DNA of 64,000 nt from Heyndrickxia coagulans 36D1 (GCF_000169195.2 NC_016023.1:3286001-3350000); one strand, 5' to 3'. Positions 34,259-44,374 are shown, counted from the stretch's first letter. Numbers and translations are program-made. Notes: a model not told the origin generated them from the sequence alone.

Positions 34259-35254
34259 TTATCCGCTGATTTCTGACTTTTTCATTTTCCATGCAGCCGG
34301 TGCAACGGGTTTTCGTGACATCAGGCTGTGCAGCACCATACCGGCTGCAACTGTGATGATGCCGAACCAGGACAACAGCGATGGCGCCGCAACCGGTAAA
34401 ATGGCCATCTCCCCGAACAGCGCAAACAGCACTTCCAATGACTGGGTCGCTTCCACAAGCGATAATTTTTGCATGTCGCCGCGGACAAGATCGGTTGCCC
34501 GGAAAAACAATACCGTGGCAATCACCCCGGAAAAGACCGCAACCACGCCTGATTGCACGATTTGGTTTCCGGACGGCGGGCCGGACGCCTTTAAACCGTA
34601 CAATGACAGAATAAACCAAAAGGGCAGGCTGGCAAGTGTCATGCCGAGCACACGCTAGAATGTATCGAGCCGGCCTTCGCACAATTCCATCATTTTCCGG
34701 TTGCCCAAAGGATAAGCAAAAGTCGCCACAATGACGGGAAGGACACCTAGCATCATTTCCCGGAAGCTAATCCGGCCGGCCTGCTCAAGCTGCATCATCA
34801 AAACGCCGAGCAAAATCACAAGCGACCAGCGCAATCCGCGGAACGGGATGGGTTCCCGGATTTTCATCAGGCCCTCCGTCGTCTCCACCGTTTTAAAAAA
34901 GAACGGGGCAAGCAGTGAACCGGATAAAATCGTGATCTGCCAGGTGCCGGCCACGAGCCATCCGGGTGCATAGGCTGCCGAAAAACATAACGGCGCATAA
35001 AAAAGAACAAAACCGGTAAAGCTCCACAATAACCACCTGGCCGGATGCTTTTTCATTTCCGCCCATAAGGCTTGAAAATTTTTCCTGACAAGCACGATCA
35101 CAAGCAAAAACGGAACCATCAAAATGTACCGGAGGGAGGCGCTCCAAATCCAGCTGCCGCCCGACAGTTCCATCGACCGGTTTAAAACAAATGTCACCGC
35201 GAAAAAGAAGGCGGCACATACCCCTAATAAGACCGGACGCAACATCTCCCACAT
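34259..35254 (-). pseudogene. DMT-family (EmrE/multidrug-resistance-like) transporter interrupted by an amber stop
   Basis: Two fragments in the same frame are separated by a single TAG at 34657-34655. The upstream part reads from MWEMLRPVLLGVCAAFFF to NRKMMELCEGRLDTF; the downstream part continues at once with RVLGMTLASLPFWFIL to the end. Together they give about 331 aa with ten hydrophobic helices, the normal DMT length. A one-base change from CAG (Gln) would explain the stop. Read-through, amber suppression or a sequencing error cannot be excluded. The start is ATG 35254 or 35245. Confidence 0.8.
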
Positions 35255-35309
35255 CCTTTTTATAGCGTTTTGGAAATGAAAACCCGCATACGGGGCATTC
35301 CTCCTTATC

Positions 35310-36689
35310 TTATGAAAGCGGCAATGTTTTGAGCTCGTTCCAATACGTGCAAATGGTCTGGATGCCTTTATCAAAATTTTCAAGATGGAAATGCTCGTTC
35401 GGCGCATGGGCATTTTCCGACGAAAGGGCAAACCCCATCAGCACGACCGGTATGTTTAAAATGCGGTCAAATTCTGCAACAATCGGAATCGACCCGCCGC
35501 CCCTTGTATAGGTAACCGGCACGCCGTACACTTTTTCATACGCTTTTCCGCAAAGTTGGATGGCAGGATGGCTGCGCGGCGTGACATACGGGTAACCTTT
35601 GTCAAATTCGGTTACAGAAACGGTTACGCCTTTTGGGGCATGGGCTTCAATATGTTTTTTCACTAACGACAAAATTTCGTACGGGTCCTGGTTTGGCACA
35701 AGGCGGCAGGTCACTTTCGCAAAGGCTTCAGACGGCAAAACGGTTTTCAGGCCTTCTCCGGTGAAACCGCTTTGTAAGCCGTTGATCTCAAGCGTCGGCC
35801 GGACGGATGTTCTTTCCGCGTACGAGTAGCCTTTTTCCCCGAACAATGCCGGTACGCCAAGCTGCGCCTGTATTTGGCCTTCATCTGCCGCCTGTTTTGC
35901 GAACGCTTCTTTTTCTTCCGGCGTGCTTGCTTCCACTTTGTCATAGAAGCCTTCCACCAAAACCCTGCCGTCCTGGTCGTGGAAGGACGCCAGCAATTCA
36001 ACCAGCGCAGTGGCAGCATTTTGCACCCCGCCGCCATATTCGCCGGAATGAAGGTCGCTTGATGCGCCTTTTACATGGATTTCAAGGCCGCATAAGCCAC
36101 GCAGCCCGTAGCAGATCGTCGGTTTTCCCAACTCCGGCATGCCGGTATCGGAAACGACGATCAAATCCGCTTTTAAAAGTTCCTTATGTGCTTCTACAAA
36201 TGGTGCGAGATGCGGGCTGCCGATTTCCTCTTCTCCTTCAAACAGCACTTTGATATTGACAGGCAGTTCCCCTTCCGTTTCCATCAATGCTTCGATCGCT
36301 TTGATATGCATAAACACCTGTCCTTTATCATCACTCACGCCGCGGGCAAAAATTTTGCCATCGCGGATCTCCGGTTTAAACGGATCGCTTTTCCAGAGGT
36401 TCAGCGGATCAACCGGCTGGACGTCGTAATGCCCGTAAATCAGGACGGTCGGCTTCCCGTCTGCGTGAAGCCAGTCACCGTATACAACCGGGTTGCCTTT
36501 CGTTTCCATCACTGCGGTATGTTCGAGGCCTGTTTTCCCAAGCTCTGCTTTCAGCCATTCCGCTGCTTTTCTGACATCTGGTTGATGTTCGGATAGGGAA
36601 CTGATACTCGGGATTTGGAGAAAATCAAACAGTTCTTCTAAGTGCTGTTCATGGTGTTCCTTTAAATATTGCTGATACGTTTGTGACAT
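35310..36689 (-). CDS. M20-family dipeptidase
   Basis: 459 aa, GGAGGT before the ATG. The metallopeptidase core is intact: first metal His in LIYGHYDVQPVD, bridging Asp in ARGVSDDKGQ, catalytic Glu pair in LFEGEEEIGS, Asp in VVSDTG and the C-terminal His in NEHFHLENF. The dimerisation domain lies around residues 210-320. It resembles the CNDP/carnosinase-like dipeptidases annotated as M20/M25/M40 dipeptidase, which cleave dipeptides in the cytosol with two Zn or Mn ions. Exact specificity unknown. Confidence 0.92.
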   Translation of the reverse strand: MSQTYQQYLKEHHEQHLEELFDFLQIPSISSLSEHQPDVRKAAEWLKAELGKTGLEHTAVMETKGNPVVYGDWLHADGKPTVLIYGHYDVQPVDPLNLWKSDPFKPEIRDGKIFARGVSDDKGQVFMHIKAIEALMETEGELPVNIKVLFEGEEEIGSPHLAPFVEAHKELLKADLIVVSDTGMPELGKPTICYGLRGLCGLEIHVKGASSDLHSGEYGGGVQNAATALVELLASFHDQDGRVLVEGFYDKVEASTPEEKEAFAKQAADEGQIQAQLGVPALFGEKGYSYAERTSVRPTLEINGLQSGFTGEGLKTVLPSEAFAKVTCRLVPNQDPYEILSLVKKHIEAHAPKGVTVSVTEFDKGYPYVTPRSHPAIQLCGKAYEKVYGVPVTYTRGGGSIPIVAEFDRILNIPVVLMGFALSSENAHAPNEHFHLENFDKGIQTICTYWNELKTLPLS

Positions 36690-36774
36690 GCCTATACCTC
36701 CTCGTCATGCTTTCTCTTTATTGTAAGACAAGTTTCATTATTTTTCCAATTCATTTGCAAGGTGGCAAATGAAA

Positions 36775-36818
36775 AAAAGAAAGCAGGAGCCCCCTTTTGG
36801 CAGCTCCTGCATTTTTTA
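36775..36818. terminator. Bidirectional terminator after the MerR-type gene
   Basis: GCAGGAGC (36783-36790) pairs with GCTCCTGC (36803-36810) between an A-run and a T-run. Confidence 0.85.
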
Positions 36819-37559
36819 TTTATGCGTTTGATTCGCAAATTCCGCCATGGCTGCGGCCATAAACGCCGCAAGCCCTGTGCCAAATTGATCAATGTTTTTT
36901 GTAAATCGTCTGTCTTCTATATACATTTGGCCAAGCCCTTTAAAGGCTTCCGGCGTATAATCTCCGAAATGGCGGTTTAAAAAATCAAACCATTTCCGGA
37001 TCGCTGTTTGCGCTTCTTGTGCGCGCGGGTCCTTGTGGCGGATGGCAGCAAGTTCACGGTAAATTTCGTTCATCTCATCAGCCAAAGCCAATTTTTCATC
37101 TCCGTCAAGTCTCGCCATTTTCGCTTCCGCTGCATCTACTGCCTGATCCCCCCATTTTTCGCGTGCCTCACGCGCATACGGATTGCTGTCAAAGCGGAAA
37201 CCGGCAAATTTTTCTTCACTGGACATTTTCATTCCCTCTTTCTCCGATTGGATTGTTTTTTCGATCAAGGCAATCATGTTCCCGAGCCGATTCTGTTTTT
37301 CAATCAGCAAATGGCGCTGCAGCTCGAGCGCCCCGAGCCTGTCAAACGAAGGGCTTTCCATGATTTCCTTGATCTTTTGCAAAGGGAAGCCCAATTCCTT
37401 GAAAAATAAGATTTGCTGGAGCGTTTTCAAGTTTTCTTCCGAATAGTGCCTGTAGCCGGACGGTGAAACTTCGGCCGGTTTAAGTAGCCCGATTTCGTCA
37501 TAGTGGCGCAATGTCCGGATGCTTACCCCGGCGAGCTCTGCAACTTCTTTAATTCTCAT
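36816..37559 (-). CDS. MerR-family regulator with TipAS-type ligand domain
   Basis: 247 aa; the second of two adjacent ATGs (37559) has the better spacing to the G-rich ribosome site. An N-terminal MerR winged helix (MRIKEVAELAGVSIRTLRHYDEIGLLKPAEVSPSGYRHYSEENLKTLQQILFFKELGFPL) is followed by a coiled coil. A C-terminal TipAS/Mta-like helical domain (residues about 125-247) carries the conserved WFDFLNRHFGDYTPEAFKGLGQMYIEDRRFTKNID. Relatives such as TipAL and B. subtilis Mta sense thiopeptides or other drugs and induce efflux genes and themselves. The broken transporter two genes downstream might have been a target. Confidence 0.92.
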   Translation of the reverse strand: MRIKEVAELAGVSIRTLRHYDEIGLLKPAEVSPSGYRHYSEENLKTLQQILFFKELGFPLQKIKEIMESPSFDRLGALELQRHLLIEKQNRLGNMIALIEKTIQSEKEGMKMSSEEKFAGFRFDSNPYAREAREKWGDQAVDAAEAKMARLDGDEKLALADEMNEIYRELAAIRHKDPRAQEAQTAIRKWFDFLNRHFGDYTPEAFKGLGQMYIEDRRFTKNIDQFGTGLAAFMAAAMAEFANQTHK

Positions 37560-37608
37560 CATGCAGCCCCCTTTCTTCTTTACTGTAAGGGGTGACGCAG
37601 CGTGAGGG

Positions 37609-38208
37609 TCAAGACATTTTTTCGAGTTTTTCCTGCAAGGCAAACAGCACTTCGTACATTTTCACGAAAGCTTCCATGAGTGGCATCTCTTCCCTGAAAC
37701 CGGGCACATCGTTCAACGGAAAGTTCACATCCCAGATGCCTTCATTGCCATCAAAAAGGATTTCCCCCTTCCCGTCTCCTTCGAGCAGTTCAGACAATCC
37801 CGTTTGAATCGCCGGCCCGTATTTCTTCTGCACTTTGAGCCCGAGCATGCAATTGTAATGGCCGAAGACATCATCCAGCTCAAGGGCAATCCCGTCGACG
37901 CCGATGATGCCAAACCAGTCTGACACGATGTAAACATATTCTTTCCTATGCTTTTTCAAATAGATGACAGGTTCATTTAAAAACGCCGCCGTTTCCACCG
38001 CAAGGGTCTCATCGGCTTCCTTGCTGCACCGTTCAATAGATGCATCGGCAAAACGGGCGGTACCCTCTTTTTCAACAATTTCTTTTTCCCTGACAGCATC
38101 TTTGAAAAAATCCTTATAGCGCTCCAAATACGCTATTTCTTGTTTACATAATATTATTATAGTATCCTTTTGGTTTTCGATATATGTTTTTAAATTTTTT
38201 CCCAGCAT
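37609..38208 (-). CDS. Hypothetical protein, 199 aa
   Basis: ATG 38208 lies nine bases after an AAAGGA box; an ATG nine bases earlier would sit directly on it. Soluble, acidic in its second half, with no membrane segment. N-terminal part is charged and helical (KTYIENQKDTIIILCKQEIAYLERYKDFFKDAVREKEIVEKEG). The C-terminal part has DWFGIIGVDGIALELDDVFGHYNCMLGLKVQKKYG and GKGEILFDGNEGIWDVNFPLNDVPGF, which looks like a compact alpha/beta domain. I do not recognise the family. Lies between a MerR-type regulator and cysI on the minus strand, separated from cysI by a terminator. Confidence 0.75.
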   Translation of the reverse strand: MLGKNLKTYIENQKDTIIILCKQEIAYLERYKDFFKDAVREKEIVEKEGTARFADASIERCSKEADETLAVETAAFLNEPVIYLKKHRKEYVYIVSDWFGIIGVDGIALELDDVFGHYNCMLGLKVQKKYGPAIQTGLSELLEGDGKGEILFDGNEGIWDVNFPLNDVPGFREEMPLMEAFVKMYEVLFALQEKLEKMS

Positions 38209-38273
38209 GGCAACCATCCTTTATGAGGTATTCTGCTAAACAGTATGTCCCAATTGGAAGCTTTTGTAAAGAA

Positions 38274-38318
38274 ACAAAAAACTGTGCCCGGAGAATAAAA
38301 TCCTTCTAGGCACAGTTT
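38274..38318 (-). terminator. Terminator of cysJI
   Basis: AAACTGTGCC and GGCACAGTTT pair and are followed by TTTT on the minus strand, seven bases past the cysI stop. Confidence 0.85.
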
Positions 38319-38324
38319 GTAAAA

Positions 38325-40037
38325 TTATTTATTCACCGCTGCCGGTTTATGAAAATCACGTCCGTCACGGATCGCTTCTACAATTCCGACGCGGATGACG
38401 AAATCCCCGAAATGTTCGCCTTCCTGCCGTTCTTTTGCATATTGCAAAAGAATCGGGCGCAGGGAAGCGAGGATCTCTTCTTCCCCGATATTTTCCTTAT
38501 AAAGGCAAGCGAGCCTGTCGCCAGTGAAGCTGCCGCCCAAATACAAATTGTATTTTCCGGGGCCTTTCCCGATAAAAGCCATTTCCGCAAGCGCCGGCCT
38601 TGAGCAGCCGTTCGGGCAGCCTGACATCCGGATGACGATTTCTTCTTCGCGCAACCCCGCTTCATCCAAAATCTCTTCGATTTTTCCGAGCAGTTCCGGC
38701 AAGTACCGTTCTGCTTCCGCCATCGCAAGGCCGCAAGTCGGGAATGCGACACAGGACATCGAGTTTCTTCTGAGGGCGGAAGCATGCTTGCCGTCCGTCA
38801 GATGGTATTTTTCAACCAGCTCGCCGATCTTTCCTTTCATTTCGTCGGTGACATTGGAAATAATGACATTCTGATTCGGGGTCAGGCGGAACTCGCCCTG
38901 ATGGATTTTTGCAATTTCGCGCAGCCCGGTCATCAAAGGATAGCCGTCAAAATCTTTGATCCTGCCGCTTTGGACAAATAACGTCAAATGCCATTTGCCA
39001 TCGCCTTTGATCCAGCCGTAACGGTCGCCGTTATGGTCAAAATGGAACGGGTGGGCCTCCCCGAGATCCCAGCCGAGCCGTTCATTCAGTTCCGCCTTGA
39101 TCCATTCAAGCCCCCGCGCGTCAATGGTGTACTTGAAACGCGCATTTTTCCGGTTCGCGCGGTTGCCGTAGTCGCGCTGGATCGACACCACTTTTTCCGC
39201 CACTTCAATCACCTGGTTCGGCGTGCAAAAACCGATGATCCGGGCAAGCTGCGGATATGTTTTCGGATCGCCGTGGGTCATGCCCATCCCGCCGCCAACC
39301 GCGACATTAAACCCTTCAAGCTTCCCTTCATTCAAAATGGCGATAAACCCTAAATCCTGTGAAAAAATATCGACATCATTGGAAGGCGGCACAGCAAACC
39401 CGATTTTAAACTTCCGCGGCAAATACGTTGGCCCGTACAGCGGCTCTGCCTCTTCCTGCTCTTTTGTATCAATGATTTTTTCATCTTCCAGCCAGATTTC
39501 ATGATACGCGGAAGTCCGCGGCAACAAGTGGTCGCTCGTTTTTTTCGCCCATTCATACACCTCGGCATGCACATCCGACTGGTACGGGTTCGGGTTGCAC
39601 ATGACGTTCCGGTTCACATCCCCGCACGCGGCAAGCGTCGTCATGAGCGCATCGTTCATTTCCCGGATGGCCTGCTTTAAATTCCATTTTAAAATGCCAT
39701 GCATCTGGAATGTCTGCCGGGTTGTCATACGCAGCGTTCCGTTCCCGTATTTTTGCGCCAGTTCATCCATCACAAGCCACTGTTCCGGGGTCGCAACACC
39801 GCCCGGAATGCGGACACGCACCATAAACTGGTAAGCCGGCTCCAGTTTCTTTTTGCGCCGATCGTTGCGGATATCGCGGTCGTCCTGCTGGTAGCTGCCA
39901 TGAAATTTCAACAGTTTATTATCGTCTTCGGATATCGCGCCGGTCAGTGGATCTTTGAGCCCTTCCGCAATCGTCCCTCTTAAAAACCGGCTTTTTTCTT
40001 TTATCGTTTCAAGCGGATCAAGTTTTTTATCAGCCAT
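38325..40037 (-). CDS. cysI: Assimilatory sulfite reductase hemoprotein (beta) subunit
   Basis: 570 aa; B. subtilis CysI is 571. The siroheme/4Fe-4S cysteines are at 429, 435, 474 and 478 in CVAFPTC and CPNGC. Other family landmarks are [24 protein letters not shown] and [23 protein letters not shown]. It reduces sulfite to sulfide with electrons from CysJ. Second gene after cysJ, 17 bases apart, under the SAM-I riboswitch. Confidence 0.97.
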   Translation of the reverse strand: MADKKLDPLETIKEKSRFLRGTIAEGLKDPLTGAISEDDNKLLKFHGSYQQDDRDIRNDRRKKKLEPAYQFMVRVRIPGGVATPEQWLVMDELAQKYGNGTLRMTTRQTFQMHGILKWNLKQAIREMNDALMTTLAACGDVNRNVMCNPNPYQSDVHAEVYEWAKKTSDHLLPRTSAYHEIWLEDEKIIDTKEQEEAEPLYGPTYLPRKFKIGFAVPPSNDVDIFSQDLGFIAILNEGKLEGFNVAVGGGMGMTHGDPKTYPQLARIIGFCTPNQVIEVAEKVVSIQRDYGNRANRKNARFKYTIDARGLEWIKAELNERLGWDLGEAHPFHFDHNGDRYGWIKGDGKWHLTLFVQSGRIKDFDGYPLMTGLREIAKIHQGEFRLTPNQNVIISNVTDEMKGKIGELVEKYHLTDGKHASALRRNSMSCVAFPTCGLAMAEAERYLPELLGKIEEILDEAGLREEEIVIRMSGCPNGCSRPALAEMAFIGKGPGKYNLYLGGSFTGDRLACLYKENIGEEEILASLRPILLQYAKERQEGEHFGDFVIRVGIVEAIRDGRDFHKPAAVNK

Positions 40038-40054
40038 CTTCCTGCCCCTCTCTG

Positions 40055-41854
40055 TTAATACACATCACGCTGGTATCGTTTTGCCCGTCGCATTTCCTGT
40101 AAATAATCCTCTGCCTCTTCCCTCGCCATATTGCCTTCTGTTTCAAGAATTTCAAGCAGCGTTTCCTGGACGTCGCGGGCCATCTGCTTTTCATCGCCGC
40201 ACACATACACACAGGCGCCTTTTTCAAGCCATGCATAAAAATCTTTGCTTTTTTCAAGCATCCGGTGCTGGACGTATATTTTTTCTGCCTGGTCGCGCGA
40301 AAAAGCCACATCCATCCGTTCGAGCACGCCATTTTTCAGCCAGTTTTGCCAGTCAAGCTGATACAGAAAATCCGTCGCAAAATGCTGGTCCCCGTAAAAC
40401 AGCCATGTTCGTCCGGTGATCCCTTCCGCTTCCCTTTCTTCCAGGAAAGAACGGAACGGCGCCACGCCTGTTCCCGGCCCGATCATGATCACCGGCACAT
40501 CCGGGTCAGCCGGAAGTTTGAAATTCGGATTGCGGTGGACATAAACCGGCAGCTTGTCTCCCGGTTTTATCCTGCCTGCGATTTGCCCGGAGCAAACCCC
40601 TTCGCGCACCCTTCCGTTTGCTGTATAGCAGTCCAGTGCAATGACAAGATGGACTTCATCGGGGTTCGCTTTCCAGCTGCTTGCGATCGAATAAAGCCGC
40701 GGCGGCATTTTCCGGAGCATTTGTACGAAAGCTTGCACTTCCACTTTTTCCGGCGGATATTCCTCGACAAGATCGAGCAGGCCCCGCCCTTCAAGGTACG
40801 CCTTTGCCTCCGCTTCATTTTCAAGCAAAGCCGTAAGCGCTTTGTTTCCGAAAAGCACGGCTGCCTGCTGAAGCAGCGGTTTTGTTAATCTCGTAATTTC
40901 ATAATGTCTGAGTAATGCTTCCCTGGCCGGCAGCACTTCCCCTTTTTTATTGACCGGAACTGGTTCTTCCGGATCCCAGCCGAGCTTTTCGATCAGCCGT
41001 TCCACGAGTTTCGGATCATTTTCCGGGTAAATCCCGATGCTGTCCCCCGGTTCAAATGTAAAACCGGACCCTTCAAGGGATAGTTCGATATGGTGCGTTT
41101 TTTTATTGGACCCTTCCCAGTTCAAGTTGATATTTTCCAACACTTCCGCCTGGAACGGGTTGGATTTGGAATAATCGGTGTTTGCAGGCCGGGTGGCATC
41201 CGCAGCGGTTGAAGCCGGCAAGGCAGATGCCCGGAGCACGCCTGCAACCCCTTCAAACCATTCGCGGGCGTCCTCTTCATAATCCACATCACAATCCACC
41301 CGCGGATAGAGCCTTTCCCCGCCCAACTCTTCCAGCCTCTTGTCGATCTCTTTTCCGACCTTGCAAAAAAACTCATATGTCTGGTCCCCAAGCGCCAAAA
41401 CGGAAAAAGGGACCCCGTCCAGTTTTGGGGCTTTTCTGCTGTGGATCAGCTCATAGAAAGACAATGCGTTGTCGGGCGGGTCCCCTTCCCCTTGTGTGCT
41501 TGTAATGATGAGCAGATACCCTGCATTTTTTAAATCTTTCGGCTTGGCCGCATCGAGTGCCGAAAAAGATACGGCAAACTGCATTTCTTTTAATCTGGCT
41601 GCGAATGCTTCGGCAAGCGCCTGGGCATTGCCTGTCTCGGAACCAAACAGCAGCGTAACCGTTTTGGTTGCCGTCTGTACCGGTTTTTCAGCAACAGCTG
41701 TACTTCCCGGGGGATTCGTTCCTTGTTCGGCAAACGGATAGGTTAAATATCCGCTTAGCCATAATTTTTGCTGATCCGTTAATAGTTGCAGCAGTTCATT
41801 TAACTTTTCCGCCTGTTCTTTACTAAACGGGCTGTTTTGTACACTTAACGGCAA
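40055..41854 (-). CDS. cysJ: Assimilatory sulfite reductase flavoprotein (alpha) subunit
   Basis: 599 aa from a TTG at 41854, chosen because GAGGTGG is five bases upstream and because [16 protein letters not shown] lines up with the start of B. subtilis CysJ (605 aa). The upstream continuation of the frame runs through the riboswitch leader and is not coding. FMN-binding flavodoxin domain ([17 protein letters not shown]), FAD domain with RLYSIASS and GVCSG, then the NADPH domain [17 protein letters not shown] ending in VY. Transfers electrons from NADPH to CysI. Confidence 0.96.
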   Translation of the reverse strand: MPLSVQNSPFSKEQAEKLNELLQLLTDQQKLWLSGYLTYPFAEQGTNPPGSTAVAEKPVQTATKTVTLLFGSETGNAQALAEAFAARLKEMQFAVSFSALDAAKPKDLKNAGYLLIITSTQGEGDPPDNALSFYELIHSRKAPKLDGVPFSVLALGDQTYEFFCKVGKEIDKRLEELGGERLYPRVDCDVDYEEDAREWFEGVAGVLRASALPASTAADATRPANTDYSKSNPFQAEVLENINLNWEGSNKKTHHIELSLEGSGFTFEPGDSIGIYPENDPKLVERLIEKLGWDPEEPVPVNKKGEVLPAREALLRHYEITRLTKPLLQQAAVLFGNKALTALLENEAEAKAYLEGRGLLDLVEEYPPEKVEVQAFVQMLRKMPPRLYSIASSWKANPDEVHLVIALDCYTANGRVREGVCSGQIAGRIKPGDKLPVYVHRNPNFKLPADPDVPVIMIGPGTGVAPFRSFLEEREAEGITGRTWLFYGDQHFATDFLYQLDWQNWLKNGVLERMDVAFSRDQAEKIYVQHRMLEKSKDFYAWLEKGACVYVCGDEKQMARDVQETLLEILETEGNMAREEAEDYLQEMRRAKRYQRDVY

Positions 41855-41978
41855 ATCTTCCACCTCGCAATGTTTGCATGCACTTTTCATTTGTTTATTT
41901 ATGTATGACATCCTAATCCAAATAGACATAGAAGTTTACTTGGATTTTAATCCGCTTCTTTCCATGAGAAGCGCCTTC

Positions 41979-42011
41979 GAAAAAAGCTCTCCTTACAAAG
42001 ATAAGAAGAGC
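41979..42011 (-). terminator. Intrinsic terminator of the SAM-I riboswitch
   Basis: Minus strand GCTCTTC and GGAGAGC pair (one G-T), followed by TTTTTT, between aptamer and the cysJ start. It would form when SAM is bound. Confidence 0.8.
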
Positions 42012-42028
42012 CGGCGCACAATGGTCAA

Positions 42029-42134
42029 CTTCTCTTATCTTTCAGACGATTGTCTGCAGGAATTGGCACAGTGTTTTTCAACCTGTTGCCGAGGCTTCAA
42101 AGGGCCTTTCCCTCCACCTCTCTGGATAAGAAGC
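42029..42134 (-). promoter_or_regulatory. SAM-I (S-box) riboswitch upstream of cysJI
   Basis: Minus-strand RNA begins CTTCTTATCC, then AGAGAGGTGGAGGGA, GGCCCTTTGAAGCC, TCGGCAAC, and closes with AGATAAGAGAAG, which pairs with the first strand as P1. These are the conserved S-box elements in order. High SAM should terminate transcription of sulfite reductase. Confidence 0.95.
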
Positions 42135-42305
42135 ACAAATCATTATTTAGAAATCATTGAAAACATTATACAATCAAATACAGGTACAGTCAATTCTTTT
42201 TTGAACAGATGGGACATTTAAAAAAGGAAAAGGGTGGCAAGTTCCGCATCAAGCGTCCCCCCAATATACTTTATGTATCTTTTGCACAGAATGAGGGGGG
42301 AATGG

Positions 42306-43031
42306 ATGAATATCCGCATTTACCAGGGGAATGAGATGACGCCGGAAGATGGAGATGCCAATATTGTGATCGATGTAATCCGCGCGTTTACGGTTGCCCA
42401 CCATGCCTTTTTGGGCGGCGTAAAAGAAATATGGCTGGCTGACTCAATAGAAACGGCTTTTCGTATCAAAAACAAATACCCGCATGTTTTGCTCACGGGC
42501 GAAAGGCACGGCCTTCCGATCCCAGGATTTGATTTTGGTCATTCACCGGCCGCCATCGCCAAACAGCCGTTAGCCGGCAAAACGTTGGTACAAACATCGA
42601 CAAACGGGGTAAAAGCAGTTTTTCACGCCCTTCACGCAAAGGAAGTCTATGTTACCGGCTTTTCGAATGCAAAAACGACGGCAAAATGGGTCCGGCGCAA
42701 ATGGAAAGACAAAGACAACGCCCGCATCAACATGATTGCTTCCCATCCGACGGGGGAAGATGACCTGGCATGCGCGTTATACATGGAAAGCATCCTCACC
42801 GGCTCCGGCACGATAAAGCCGGAATCAGTGATCAAGGAGATTGTAGATGCCAGTGTTGCAAAAAAATTTCTTGATCCCGGCCAGCCTGCATTTAACCCGG
42901 CTGACCTGGAATTTTGCATTAAAGAGAGAGACTGCGGGTTTGTGATGAAAATGGATCCAACAGGAGAATTTCCAACGATCGTGAGGGTTGAAGATGAATG
43001 GCCATGGTTTGACACTGCCTTTACGCAATGA
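42306..43031 (+). CDS. comB: 2-phosphosulfolactate phosphatase
   Basis: 241 aa, GAGGGGGG before ATG 42306. Full ComB fold: NIVIDVIRAFTVAHHAFLGGVKEIWLADSIETAF, LTGERHGLPIPGFDFGHSP, KTLVQTSTNGVKAV and the acidic metal site around GEDDLACALYMESIL. It dephosphorylates 2-phosphosulfolactate to sulfolactate (Mg-dependent). Homologue of B. subtilis YitC. In Bacillus the product sulfolactate is stored in spores; the gene name is from the archaeal coenzyme M pathway and is unrelated to competence ComB. Confidence 0.92.
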   Translation: MNIRIYQGNEMTPEDGDANIVIDVIRAFTVAHHAFLGGVKEIWLADSIETAFRIKNKYPHVLLTGERHGLPIPGFDFGHSPAAIAKQPLAGKTLVQTSTNGVKAVFHALHAKEVYVTGFSNAKTTAKWVRRKWKDKDNARINMIASHPTGEDDLACALYMESILTGSGTIKPESVIKEIVDASVAKKFLDPGQPAFNPADLEFCIKERDCGFVMKMDPTGEFPTIVRVEDEWPWFDTAFTQ

Positions 43032-43779
43032 GAAACCGCGGGATTGCGGAATCACCATCTTAATTGACAATGGCATTCCGCTGAACTTTTTTAAAGATAC
43101 CATGAACAGTGCAGCCCCTTATATTGATTTCGTCAAATTCGGCTGGGGGACATCGGTCGTTTCACGCCATTTGGAAGAAAAAATAGATCACTTGAGGCAA
43201 AACGGCATTGCCTTCTTTTTCGGCGGCACTTTATTTGAAAAGTTTGCCAGCCAGGGAAAAACGGATCGGTACGTTCAATACTGCCGGCGGTTTGAATGCG
43301 AATATGTTGAAATCTCAAATGGCACCCTGCCGCTGTCCAATACGGAAAAATGCCGCTATATTGCGGAGTTTTCAAAGGAGTTTAAAGTGTTAAGTGAAGT
43401 CGGCTCAAAAGATGCTGCCAAATCAATGGCCGATACGCCCGCGTTATGGCTGGAATCGATTAGTCAAGATTTAGAAGCAGGCGCATATAAAGTGATGACA
43501 GAGGCAAGGGAAAGCGGCACGAGCGGCATTTGCAACGGGGACGGGGAAATACGGGAGGAGATGTTTGCGGCCATCCTGGACTCCGGGATTCCTCGCGATT
43601 CTTTGATTTTCGAAGCGCCCAACAAGCAGCTCCAGGCTTTTTTTATCCACCATCTCGGTCCGGATGCCAATTTGGCCAACATCCCTTTTTCGGATGCCCT
43701 TGCGCTTGAAACATTAAGGCTTGGTTTGCGATCAGATACTTTTTTTATTGGAGGAGATTCCCATGAGAGAAACAGATAA
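42994..43779 (+). CDS. comA: Phosphosulfolactate synthase
   Basis: 261 aa, ATG 42994 six bases after GAGGG and inside the 3' end of comB (38-base overlap), so translation is coupled. A TIM-barrel ComA protein: IDFVKFGWGTS, GIAFFFGGTLFEKF, FECEYVEISNGTLPLS, VLSEVGSKD, LEAGAYKVMTEARESGTSGICNGDGEIR and SLIFEAPNKQLQAFFIHHLGPDANLANI. It adds sulfite to phosphoenolpyruvate to make phosphosulfolactate, the first step of sulfolactate synthesis. Homologue of B. subtilis YitD; not the competence sensor ComA. Confidence 0.93.
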   Translation: MNGHGLTLPLRNEKPRDCGITILIDNGIPLNFFKDTMNSAAPYIDFVKFGWGTSVVSRHLEEKIDHLRQNGIAFFFGGTLFEKFASQGKTDRYVQYCRRFECEYVEISNGTLPLSNTEKCRYIAEFSKEFKVLSEVGSKDAAKSMADTPALWLESISQDLEAGAYKVMTEARESGTSGICNGDGEIREEMFAAILDSGIPRDSLIFEAPNKQLQAFFIHHLGPDANLANIPFSDALALETLRLGLRSDTFFIGGDSHERNR

Positions 43780-44161
43780 AATTTTTCATTTGGCGATTCC
43801 GTGCAAAGATCTTGATGAAACAGCCGATTTCTATGAAAAATTAGGCTGCAAGGTAGCGCGCCGGTATGATGACCGGGTCACATTCAATTTTTTCGGGGAC
43901 CAGGTTGTCTGCCATCTGAGCCCTGAAAAAATAGATCCCAGCCCGAAAATGTATCCCCGCCATTTCGGCATTACTTTTTTGGATAAAGCAGCATTTGAGG
44001 AAACCCTTCAATCGGCAAAGAAAAACCATTTACCATTTTTCCAGGATAAAATGGTCCGGTTTGGAGGCAAGCAAGAGGAACATTGGACATTTTTCCTCCA
44101 AGACCCCTCTAACAACTTGCTCGAATTTAAATATTATCATGATGAAAGCATGGTGTATTAA
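43763..44161 (+). CDS. VOC-family (glyoxalase/bleomycin resistance fold) protein
   Basis: 132 aa, ATG 43763 with GGAGGAG upstream, overlapping the comA end by 17 bases. Two beta-alpha-beta-beta-beta modules with the family pattern HLAIPCKDLDETADFYEKLGCK near the start and TFFLQDPSNNLLEFKYYHD near the end; His and Glu at the usual metal positions (HLAIP, LLEFK). The tight coupling to comB-comA suggests a linked role in sulfolactate metabolism or in handling a related metabolite, but members of this fold are too diverse to assign a reaction. Confidence 0.85.
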   Translation: MRETDKIFHLAIPCKDLDETADFYEKLGCKVARRYDDRVTFNFFGDQVVCHLSPEKIDPSPKMYPRHFGITFLDKAAFEETLQSAKKNHLPFFQDKMVRFGGKQEEHWTFFLQDPSNNLLEFKYYHDESMVY

Positions 44162-44374
44162 CCAGTCCCATTCATTGCTCAAGGCCAGGCCATGCGCCGG
44201 CTTTTCCTGGAAAGCGACCACATTTTATCGGCTTCCCAGGCATGCTCTGGGTGCAGCGGTCTCTACTCCTAATCTGCCTCAGCAAAAGGCGGCTGATGTT
44301 TTACGCCGGGTTCTTCACGAAGTTGCAGTGAGCCTTCCTTCTGCTTCACATCAAAAAATTACAGGCAAACCATG

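Noticed and set aside
41874-42221. A 115-residue plus-strand frame and the upstream extension of cysJ
   Set aside because: The region is the SAM-I riboswitch and its terminator.
44162-44374. Possible coding remnant downstream of the VOC gene
   Set aside because: An open frame continues here but shows no start, ribosome site or recognisable homology.
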